From Reyranella sp. (GTDB lineage: Bacteria > Pseudomonadota > Alphaproteobacteria > Reyranellales > Reyranellaceae): DNA of 45,133 nt. Under the pieces are notes generated by a model. That model ran no database searches. It saw nothing but the letters and a program-made list of their open reading frames with translations, and was not told the DNA's origin. Shown piece after piece: positions 38,730 through 45,133 of this stretch; position 1 is the first letter of the stretch; every line of letters begins with the position of its first letter. Location of the stretch: contig JAIETA010000336.1 in the NCBI GenBank assembly GCA_019745575.1, forward strand, positions 1 through 45,133, in the 5' to 3' direction. Made by a program: the position numbers and the translations under genes.

Positions 38730-40049
38730 ATGCAGACCAACTTCACCCTGGCCCAGCTTGCCGATCCCGAGACCGCGCGCAGCGAGCAAATCCTGCGCAA
38801 GTGCGTGCATTGCGGGTTCTGCACCGCCACGTGTCCCACCTTCGTGTTGCTGGGCGACGAGCGCGATTCACCGCGCGGCCGCATCTATCTCATAAAAGCG
38901 ATGATCGAGGGCGACCGCGCGCCCAGCGCGTCGGAGGTCCGCCACGTCGACCGCTGCCTGTCGTGCCTGTCCTGCATGACGACCTGCCCGTCGGGCGTCA
39001 ATTATATGCATCTGGTCGATCATGGCCGGCATCACATCGAGGAGACTTTTGCGCGCACGTTGCCCGATCGCCTCATGCGCGGGCTGCTCGCCTGGCTCAT
39101 GCCGCGGCCGGCAGCCTTCCGTTGGGCCATGGTGCTGGGTAGGCTCGCCAAGCCTTTCGCGCCGCTCCTGCCGGCGACCAGCCCCGATCCCGGCGGCGCC
39201 ACTTTCCTGCGTCGGCTGCGTGCCATGCTCGAGGCCGTGCCTGACAGGCTGCCGTCGCCGTCGCCGGTCGACCGGCCGCAGGTCTTCCTCGCCGTCGGTT
39301 TGGAACGCAAGCGCGTGGCGCTGATGCCGGGCTGCGGCCAGCAGGTGCTGGCGCCCGAGGTCAACGAAGCCACGGTGCGGCTGCTGACGCGGCTCGACAT
39401 CGAGGTCGTGAACGTCGCGGGCTCGGGCTGCTGCGGCTCCTCGGTGCTGCATGTCGGCCGGAACGAGCAGGCGCTGGCCCTGGCCAAGCGCAACATCACG
39501 GCGTGGCTGGCCGAGATCGACGGCGCCGGCCTCGATGCCATCGTCATCAACGCTTCGGGTTGCGGCACCACGGTGAAGGACTACGGCCATATGCTGGCCG
39601 ACGATCCGGTCTGGGCCGAGAAGGCGAGGCAGGTAGCCGGACTTGCCAAGGATGTGACCGAGATCGTGGCCGAGGTCGGCCTCAGCAACGTCGTGCCCCG
39701 GCCGCTCACCGTCGCTTATCACTCGGCCTGTTCCATGCAGCACGGCCAGAAGCTCACCGACCTGCCGAAGAAGCTTCTGCGCGAGGCGGGCTTCGTGGTG
39801 AAGGACGTGCCCGAGGGCCATCTCTGCTGCGGCTGGGCGGGCACCTACCAGGTGCTTCAGCCCGAGCTGTCGCGCCGGCTCCGCGACCGCAAGGTCGCCA
39901 ACATCGAGAGCGTGCGGCCCGACCTGATCGCCGCCGGCAATTTCGGCTGCATCGGCAACATCGCGTCGGGGACAGGCATACCGATCGTCCACACTGTCGA
40001 GTTGCTGGACTGGGCGGCCGGCGGGCCGAAGCCGGGTGCGTTGGCGTAG
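38730..40049 (+). CDS. glcF: Glycolate oxidase iron-sulfur subunit GlcF
   Basis: 439-residue iron-sulfur subunit that carries electrons from GlcD/E to the membrane. Two 4Fe-4S motifs: KCVHCGFCTATCPT near 26-40 and CLSCLSCMTTCPSG near 75-89. The C-terminal half has two CCG-type (heterodisulfide-reductase-like) domains: MPGCGQQVLAPEVN, GSGCCGSSVLHVGR and HLCCGWAGTYQVLQPELS, plus ASGCGTTVKDYGHML and SACSMQHGQ. Standard length. The family confidence is high; the substrate (glycolate versus D-lactate) is set by GlcD. Confidence 0.93.
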   Translation: MQTNFTLAQLADPETARSEQILRKCVHCGFCTATCPTFVLLGDERDSPRGRIYLIKAMIEGDRAPSASEVRHVDRCLSCLSCMTTCPSGVNYMHLVDHGRHHIEETFARTLPDRLMRGLLAWLMPRPAAFRWAMVLGRLAKPFAPLLPATSPDPGGATFLRRLRAMLEAVPDRLPSPSPVDRPQVFLAVGLERKRVALMPGCGQQVLAPEVNEATVRLLTRLDIEVVNVAGSGCCGSSVLHVGRNEQALALAKRNITAWLAEIDGAGLDAIVINASGCGTTVKDYGHMLADDPVWAEKARQVAGLAKDVTEIVAEVGLSNVVPRPLTVAYHSACSMQHGQKLTDLPKKLLREAGFVVKDVPEGHLCCGWAGTYQVLQPELSRRLRDRKVANIESVRPDLIAAGNFGCIGNIASGTGIPIVHTVELLDWAAGGPKPGALA

Positions 40050-40083
40050 GGCGTCCTGCCGCGTCGCCCGACACCGGACTCGA

Positions 40084-40416
40084 TCATCCGGTGACTTGCT
40101 TCAGCACATCCGTCGCCCTGTGATCGAGGCCGACGCCTTCGATCAGATAGACGTTGCTCGTGGCGTTCCGGGTCCGGAGCGGCAGGATGGCCTGGTAGGC
40201 CGGCGAGGCATACCAGGCCTTCGCGCTATCGAGGTCGGGAAAGGCGATGACGACGAGGTCGCCTCGCCCGTTCCCTTCCAGGGTATGGCGCCGCCCGCCG
40301 TGGATGACGAAGCGGCCGTGGAAGGGCGCCAGCGTCGCGTCGATCCGTTCGAGGTATGCGACGATGTCGGCGCCGACCGAAACGGCTTCGAGTTGGCCCA
40401 CGGCATAGGCGGTCAC
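40084..40416 (-). CDS. DUF1330 family protein
   Basis: 110 residues from a GTG with GGGAG 7 nt upstream. The DUF1330 ferredoxin-like fold is visible: YAVGQLEAVSVGADIVAYLERIDATLAPFHGRFVIHGG near 3-42, GDLVVIAFPDLDSAKAWYASPAYQAILPLR near 50-80, ending in NVYLIEGVG. Proteins of this family are small dimeric cytoplasmic proteins of unclear role, some related to dabb-type stress proteins. It lies 19 nt after the next gene's stop, so the two may be cotranscribed; the 34 nt to glcF are convergent. Confidence 0.82.
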   Translation of the reverse strand: MTAYAVGQLEAVSVGADIVAYLERIDATLAPFHGRFVIHGGRRHTLEGNGRGDLVVIAFPDLDSAKAWYASPAYQAILPLRTRNATSNVYLIEGVGLDHRATDVLKQVTG

Positions 40417-40435
40417 GTGTGTTCTCCCGGCGATG

Positions 40436-40852
40436 TTACGCCAGCGCGGACGCGGTCCGCGGGGTCTTGCGAAGCCCCATGAACTGCAGTTCGGCGAAGG
40501 CGAAGACGACCACCGCCTGGAACACGACGAAGGCGTAGCCGAGCGTCGTCGGGGCGACCCAGCCGCTCGCCAGCAGCACGATGCTCTCGACGACCCAGAG
40601 CGCGTTGATCGCGATGATCGTCCACACGGCGCCGCGCGAGACGATCGGCCGCGTGCCGACATAGCCGACGATCGCCGCGTACGGCAGGAGGAAGAGGCCG
40701 GCATAGAGCAGCAGAGCCGGTGGCAGACCGAGAAGTCCCGAGAGGGCCCCCGATCCCGCGGCCATGAGCAGTCCGGTGGCGCCGCTCGCGACCGCGTCGC
40801 CGAGCAGGGCAAAGCGCAGAAGCCGGGAAGGCTGTACGGGTGTCGACGTCAT
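40436..40852 (-). CDS. Four-helix membrane protein, hypothetical
   Basis: 138 residues with four predicted membrane helices: about 12-35, 43-66 (PPALLLYAGLFLLPYAAIVGYVG), 76-98 (VWTIIAINALWVVESIVLLASG), 104-125 (TTLGYAFVVFQAVVVFAFAEL). No domain recognised with certainty; such four-helix proteins of about 140 residues are common in alphaproteobacteria. Precedes the DUF1330 gene. The plus-strand open frame opposite it is a shadow. Confidence 0.7.
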   Translation of the reverse strand: MTSTPVQPSRLLRFALLGDAVASGATGLLMAAGSGALSGLLGLPPALLLYAGLFLLPYAAIVGYVGTRPIVSRGAVWTIIAINALWVVESIVLLASGWVAPTTLGYAFVVFQAVVVFAFAELQFMGLRKTPRTASALA

Positions 40853-40955
40853 GATGACCTCCTTTGGTCGCTTGCTGTCACGGCAAGGATCGGAGATCGG
40901 CGGCGGCCGGTCGATTTCCTCGGAGGTAATGAGAAAGTGCGTCGTCCCGCTGTTG

Positions 40956-41360
40956 TTATGCCTCGGCGCCGACGCGCCACCATTTGGGTCGTCCCGCGCG
41001 ATATGCGTGATACGTCGGCTGCAGCTCGCGACGGTTGGGCGAGTCGAACGTGCCGAGAAGCAGGCCGATGACGGGCTTGTCGTCGATGGCGCCCAGCGAG
41101 CTGCCGCATGTCGGGCAAAAAGCCCGACTCGAGAGGCCGGAGGACCGGTAGACCGACGGCGTCCCGCCGGGGCCTGTCCATTTCACCGCTTCTCGGGGAA
41201 ACTCCACCCACGCCGTCGTCAGGGCGCCGGTGTTTCGCTGGCACATCTTGCAGGAACAGGTGTGTGGCTTGTCTGCCGGGCCCGACGCTTCGAACCTGAT
41301 CGAACCGCAAAGACAGCCGCCGCGGTAGACCGTCCGCTTCGACTTCACAATCCGCGTCAT
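40956..41360 (-). CDS. GFA family protein (glutathione-dependent formaldehyde-activating type)
   Basis: 134-residue zinc-binding protein with the GFA/CENP-V fold. The zinc-ligand cysteine pattern is visible: GGCLCGSIRFEA near 14-25, HTCSCKMCQRNTGA near 33-46, and FCPTCGSSLGA near 81-91. Most members are not proven to act on formaldehyde. ATG at 41360 (MTRIVKSKRTVYRGG). Divergent from the TPR gene, with 105 nt between. No signal peptide. Confidence 0.9.
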   Translation of the reverse strand: MTRIVKSKRTVYRGGCLCGSIRFEASGPADKPHTCSCKMCQRNTGALTTAWVEFPREAVKWTGPGGTPSVYRSSGLSSRAFCPTCGSSLGAIDDKPVIGLLLGTFDSPNRRELQPTYHAYRAGRPKWWRVGAEA

Positions 41361-41465
41361 GGCCCGTGCGCTCCTCGCTGCCTTCGGTTGCCGAATGAGG
41401 TAAGATGCGGTTCGGCATTGGACAAGGGCATGCTTTTTCTACGGCCTCCGACTTCCCGATCGACC

Positions 41466-42065
41466 ATGGTGGGAGCCGTTCGCGCTTGCCTTGCCGCGCT
41501 GCTCGGCCTGATGCTGGGGGCGAACGTCATGGCCCAGAACGCCGGGAGCGGCCCCGTGCTCGACACGCTTTTCGCCAAGTTGCAGAGCGCCACCGATCCG
41601 GTCGCCATCCAGACCCTGGAGGCGGCGATCTGGGAGCAGTGGACGATGGTGCCCGATCTGAAGCAGCGCGAACTGATGTTGAGCGGCATCGTCGAGATGC
41701 AGCAGCAGCAGTTGAAGGCGTCAGTCGAGACTTTTGGCCGCCTGATCGAGATGGCGCCTGAGTTGTCGGAGGCCTGGAACAAGCGCGCCACCGTGCACTG
41801 GCTGCTCGGAAACTTTCCGGCGTCGCTCGCCGACATTTGCGAGACCGTCAAGCGCGAGCCGCGCCATTTCGGCGCCTACTCCGGTCTCGGCATGATCCGC
41901 GCCGAGATGGGCGAAAACGCCCGGGCGGTCGCCGCCTTCGAGCTGGCGCGCAAGTGGAATCCGCACATCGTGGGCATCGACTCGGAGATCGCGCGGCTCA
42001 AGGCGATGGGTGGCGACACGCCGGCCGACCCGTTGGGCTGCGGCCAGCGAATTGCGGGACGGTAG
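41466..42065 (+). CDS. Exported tetratricopeptide-repeat protein
   Basis: 199 residues from the ATG at 41466, with a signal peptide about 1-22 (CLAALLGLMLGANVMAQ). Three TPR-like units follow: about 78-108 (QQQLKASVETFGRLIEMAPELSEAWNKRA), 110-140 (VHWLLGNFPASLADICETVKREPRHFGAY), 143-175 (GMIRAEMGENARAVAAFELARKWNPHI). TPRs bind proteins, so this may be a periplasmic scaffold. An in-frame ATG at 41430 would add 12 residues; 41466 gives the better signal peptide. Standalone gene. Confidence 0.82.
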   Translation: MVGAVRACLAALLGLMLGANVMAQNAGSGPVLDTLFAKLQSATDPVAIQTLEAAIWEQWTMVPDLKQRELMLSGIVEMQQQQLKASVETFGRLIEMAPELSEAWNKRATVHWLLGNFPASLADICETVKREPRHFGAYSGLGMIRAEMGENARAVAAFELARKWNPHIVGIDSEIARLKAMGGDTPADPLGCGQRIAGR

Positions 42066-42154
42066 AAAGTCGTTTCCGCAGATTTCGTAGGCAATTTGGA
42101 AGTTCTCCCTAGAGCAGGATGAAGTCAGATCGAATCGGCCGGAGAAAAATATTC

Positions 42155-42296
42155 CGTCGTCTCGAGCGGAGCGCGCAGCGCGCAGCGGAGAGACCTTCTC
42201 GCCACGATTTGTGGGCTATTGGGTGAAACAAGGTCTCTCCGCTCCGCACCTTCGGTGCTCCGGTTCGGGCGGAGTAGTCTCCGCCCTGAGACGACG
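42155..42296. repeat. 142-bp palindromic repeat (same family as 38274-38375)
   Basis: Outer arms CGTCGTCTC (42155-42163) and GAGACGACG (42288-42296); inner arms GCGGAGAGACCTT (42185-42197) and complement (42230-42242), 13 bp perfect; plus a hairpin GGCGGAG-TAGT-CTCCGCC at 42268-42285. It lies in the 395-nt gap between the TPR gene and the DUF2339 gene (42066-42460), in which I see no gene. Confidence 0.8.
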
Positions 42297-42460
42297 AAGT
42301 CTTCCAAGTCGGACCTCAAGTCATCGCGCTCCAGGTTGGATATTTGCACGCCGGCCTTCCATGGCTGCAGTAAAGACCGAGGTCCTTGCCGCGCGGCGGG
42401 CGCGCGGGCACAGTCGCGGCGCGTCGGGCCAGCCGGCCGGCGCACGATTCTGAGGCATTT

Positions 42461-45061
42461 GTGGAAGAAATCCTGCTCGGCCTGCTGGCGATCGCTTGGG
42501 CGATCGGAACGCCCGTCATCGCCATCGTGGCGCTGGTGCGCACGTCGCGGCTGCGCGAGGCCAACGAGCGGCTGACCGCGGAAGTGGCGCTGCTGCGGCG
42601 CCAGGGTCTGCCCGCCGAGGGGCTGCCGCCGCCGTTCGTGGCCGAGCCCGTGGCCCGGCCTGTCGTCGAGTCACCGCCGCTCCTCGATCCCGTTTCGGCG
42701 CCCGTAGCTGACGCGTTGGGGCAGCCCCCCGAGCCTGCGTTGCCGCCGCCCCTGGCCGTCGAGCCGGTGCAGGGCGGCTGGGAGCAGCGGCTGGGCGCGC
42801 GCGCCTTTCTATGGGTTGGGGCGGTCACGCTGGCGCTGGCCGCGATCTTCCTGGTCCGCTACTCGATCGAGGAGGGCTACCTGTCGCCCGAGGTACGGGT
42901 AATCCTGGCGGCGCTGTTCGGCTTCGCGCTGATCGGCGGCGCCGAGAAGATGCGGTCGCGCGACGAGCGCGTCGCCCAGGCATTGGCCGCGGCCGGCGTC
43001 GCGGCGCTTTATGGCGCCTTGTTCTCGGCCGTGGCGCTCTACGGCATGATCTCGAAGGTCGCGGCCGGCGGCGGGGCGGCGGCGCTCACCGCCTTCGCCA
43101 TCGGCGTGTCGCTGCGCCACGGCATCCTGGTGGCCGCGCTCGCCTTCGTCGGCGGCTTCGCGAGTCCGGCGATCATCGGCAGCGAGACGCCCAATACGCC
43201 GGTGCTGTTCGGCTATCTGCTGGCGATCGCCGCCGGCACGCTGGGTGTCATCCGCATAAGGGGCTGGTGGCCATTGGGCTGGGGTGTCCTGGCGGGCTCG
43301 GCGCTGTGGACGGTGGTGTGGATGCTGGCGCCGCGCGATGCCGGCGAGCTCCACTGGGTCGGCCTCTTCCTGGTGGCGGTTGCCGGCCTCTTCGTTTGGG
43401 CGACATGGCGGCGGATGGGCGAGAGCGAGAATCCGCCGGCCGACGTCGCGGCGCTGGTCTGGACGGCGCTGGCCGGTACGGGCGTGCTGCTGGTCTGCCT
43501 GGTGGTCGAGGACAACGGCCAGCAGAAGGCCGGCTGGTTGGCCTTGGCACTGCATGGCGCCGGGGCCTTCGCGCTGGGTCGCTGGACGCCGCGCTTCCAG
43601 TATGCTGCGGCACTGGGGCCGGGCCTGTCGCTGCTCGCCCTCGTGCTGTGGTGGGGGGCGACGCGCGGCGCCGGCGCGGACTGGAACGCCGATCGCTTCG
43701 CCTGGCTCACGATCCTGTTCGGCGGCTTCTATGCGGCGGCCGCCTTCGCGCTGCTGTGGAACGCCGGACGGCCGGGGTTCTGGGCAGCGCTCTCCGTGGC
43801 TGCCGCGTTCACGCATTTTCTGCTGTGCTGGTACGTGCTCAGAAGCACCGAGCCTGGCGTGCCCTGGGGCCTGATCAGTGTCGGTCTCGCCGGGCCGTTC
43901 CTGGTCGGCGCCGAGCGACTCACCCGCTGGCGGGACAGCATGACCGGCGCCACCGAGGCGCTGGGCTACCTGGCGGCCGGCGTCACCTTCTTCATTGCCG
44001 CCGCCATCCCGATGGAACTCAGCCGCGAGTGGATCACGGTGGCCTATGCGATCGAACTGGCGGCGGTGGCGGCCATCGCTGCACGGCTCGATCTGCGCGC
44101 CATGCGATTGCTGTGCTGGCCGCTGCTGGCCGTCGTGGTCGTGCGCTTCGTCTTGAATCCCGAGGTGCTGAAATATCCGCTGGGCGTCACGCCGGTCTTC
44201 AACTGGATCCTGTGGGGGTACGGCATTTCGATCGCGGCGCTCGTCGTCGGCCTGCGGTTCCTGCGCACCAGCGGCGACGAACGGCTGGTGCGGTCGGTCG
44301 AGGCTGCCATTGCGCTGCTCGCCTTCGTGCTGGTGACGCTGGAGGTGCGCAGTCTCTTCCAGCCGGGTTCCATGGCGACGCCCGACACCGGCTTCACCGA
44401 GCGCTCGTTCTACGTCGCGATCTGGGGCGCTTTCGCGTTGTGTGCGCTCTGGATGGCGCGCCGCGGCCGCGATCCGGTGGCGCTCTGGGCCTGGCGGTTG
44501 AGCGGCGGCTTGGCGGTGGCGACCGTGCTGATCGTCCAGGTGCTGGTTGCCAATCCGGTTGCCGAGCACGCCGATCTCGGGCGGTTGCCGCTCTTCAACG
44601 GCCTGTTCCTGGCCTATGCGGTGCCGGCCGCGATGGTCGCGCTGGCGCGGCGCTGGATCGATGTCGAGGTCGACAGGCACCGGGACCTCGACCTGATGAT
44701 CGAGGTGACGGCTTCGATCCTGGCTTTCGTCTATGTCTCGCTGGAAGTCCGGCACCTGTTCGATCCCGGCTTCGACCGGCCCGGGCTCGTAGCACGTGGG
44801 CTGGAACTCTATGCCTACTCGATCGTCTGGCTGTTGTTTGGCGTGGCCCTGCTGGCGCTGGGCTTTCTGCGCCAGACGGCGGCGTTCCGGCACGCCGGCA
44901 TGGTGCTGGTCTGCATCGTGGTCGCCAAGGTGTTCCTGATCGACATGGCCGGCCTCACCGGCCTGTTGCGGGTGTTCTCCTTCCTCGGACTCGGTGCGGC
45001 CCTGATCGGTCTGGGCTATGCCTATCGGCGATTCGGACTTCAGCAGAGGCAGAACACCTAG
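42461..45061 (+). CDS. DUF2339 family multi-pass membrane protein
   Basis: 866 residues from a GTG (GAGG 5 nt upstream); the frame stays open upstream without support. The first helix is near 3-20 (LLGLLAIAWAIGTPVIAIVALV), then a coiled-coil-like LREANERLTAEVALLRRQ, a proline-rich linker to about 105, and a start-of-core WEQRLGARAFLWVGAVTLALAAIFLVRYSIEEGYLSPEVRV typical of DUF2339. From there about 25 hydrophobic segments run to the C-terminus (for example ILVAALAFVGGFASPAIIGS). Function unknown; a transporter-like or envelope role is possible. Stops at 45061, 72 nt before the window ends. Confidence 0.85.
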   Translation: MEEILLGLLAIAWAIGTPVIAIVALVRTSRLREANERLTAEVALLRRQGLPAEGLPPPFVAEPVARPVVESPPLLDPVSAPVADALGQPPEPALPPPLAVEPVQGGWEQRLGARAFLWVGAVTLALAAIFLVRYSIEEGYLSPEVRVILAALFGFALIGGAEKMRSRDERVAQALAAAGVAALYGALFSAVALYGMISKVAAGGGAAALTAFAIGVSLRHGILVAALAFVGGFASPAIIGSETPNTPVLFGYLLAIAAGTLGVIRIRGWWPLGWGVLAGSALWTVVWMLAPRDAGELHWVGLFLVAVAGLFVWATWRRMGESENPPADVAALVWTALAGTGVLLVCLVVEDNGQQKAGWLALALHGAGAFALGRWTPRFQYAAALGPGLSLLALVLWWGATRGAGADWNADRFAWLTILFGGFYAAAAFALLWNAGRPGFWAALSVAAAFTHFLLCWYVLRSTEPGVPWGLISVGLAGPFLVGAERLTRWRDSMTGATEALGYLAAGVTFFIAAAIPMELSREWITVAYAIELAAVAAIAARLDLRAMRLLCWPLLAVVVVRFVLNPEVLKYPLGVTPVFNWILWGYGISIAALVVGLRFLRTSGDERLVRSVEAAIALLAFVLVTLEVRSLFQPGSMATPDTGFTERSFYVAIWGAFALCALWMARRGRDPVALWAWRLSGGLAVATVLIVQVLVANPVAEHADLGRLPLFNGLFLAYAVPAAMVALARRWIDVEVDRHRDLDLMIEVTASILAFVYVSLEVRHLFDPGFDRPGLVARGLELYAYSIVWLLFGVALLALGFLRQTAAFRHAGMVLVCIVVAKVFLIDMAGLTGLLRVFSFLGLGAALIGLGYAYRRFGLQQRQNT

Positions 45062-45133
45062 TAGCTCTGCACAGAGATTATGACTCTTTGGCTGGGTCTG
45101 GATAGGCCCGCAGTAGTTTGATGCGAGCGCGCC

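Noticed and set aside
1..45133. CRISPR array, prophage, insertion sequence
   Set aside because: No regularly spaced direct repeats, no phage structural or integrase genes, and no transposase frame were seen; the repeats present are palindromic intergenic elements.

Overview
The window is chromosomal DNA from a high-GC alphaproteobacterium. I infer the class from the 41-residue zinc-free L36 protein, a DksA that keeps only one of the four zinc cysteines, a small RNA carrying the TTTCCTCCCT motif of the alpha-r8 (suhB/mmgR) family, and the density of organic-acid uptake systems. A Reyranella-like or related soil/rhizosphere heterotroph would fit, but genus is a guess. I see no phage genes, transposase, CRISPR array or rRNA.

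Layout. 1-369: end of mobA. 438-2278: a complete bufferin-type metallophore operon (precursor bufA, MNIO enzyme bufB, partner bufC). 2475-2900: dksA behind a good promoter. 2908-4371 (minus): D-aminoacylase-like amidohydrolase. 4625-7176: PhnD/PhnE/PhnC-type ABC importer, meeting an M81 (MlrC-like) gene whose stop shares the same CTAG. 8885-8989: alpha-r8-like small RNA with terminator. 9003-9902 (minus): N-formylglutamate amidohydrolase family. 10060-10134: tRNA-Val(GAC). 10218-13207: glutamine-dependent NAD synthetase, a rhodanese and a DUF3237 protein. 13195-15100 (minus): alpha/beta hydrolase, SCP2-like protein and a secreted DUF6134 protein with touching or overlapping ends.

15166-23179 (minus) is the main accessory block: tctB, tctA, an HMG-CoA-lyase-like gene, a cupin, a TAXI binding protein, a fused TRAP permease and a CaiB/BaiF CoA-transferase. 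It looks like uptake, CoA activation and retro-aldol cleavage of a branched hydroxy-diacid. Divergent from it are an APH-like kinase gene and a tetR gene (23683-25406), with a 14-bp palindrome directly against the ribosome binding site. Then come a legumain-like (C13) lipoprotein, a RidA protein, an acyl-CoA synthetase, and a Bug/TctC binding protein in line with hydantoinase/oxoprolinase genes hyuA and hyuB (28441-33129).

33239-34992: small membrane protein, glutathione transferase, clpS and a GlcG/HbpS-like gene. 35190-35315: rpmJ, with a promoter and an intrinsic-terminator-like hairpin in its very short leader. 35396-40049: glycolate oxidase genes glcD, glcE and glcF, broken up by a palindromic element between glcD and glcE and by a second palindrome plus an orphan higA antitoxin gene between glcE and glcF. 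40084-42065: small genes (DUF1330, membrane protein, GFA family, TPR protein). 42155-42296: a third palindromic element related to the one near higA. 42461-45061: a large DUF2339 membrane protein. Positions 45062-45133 hold nothing I recognise.
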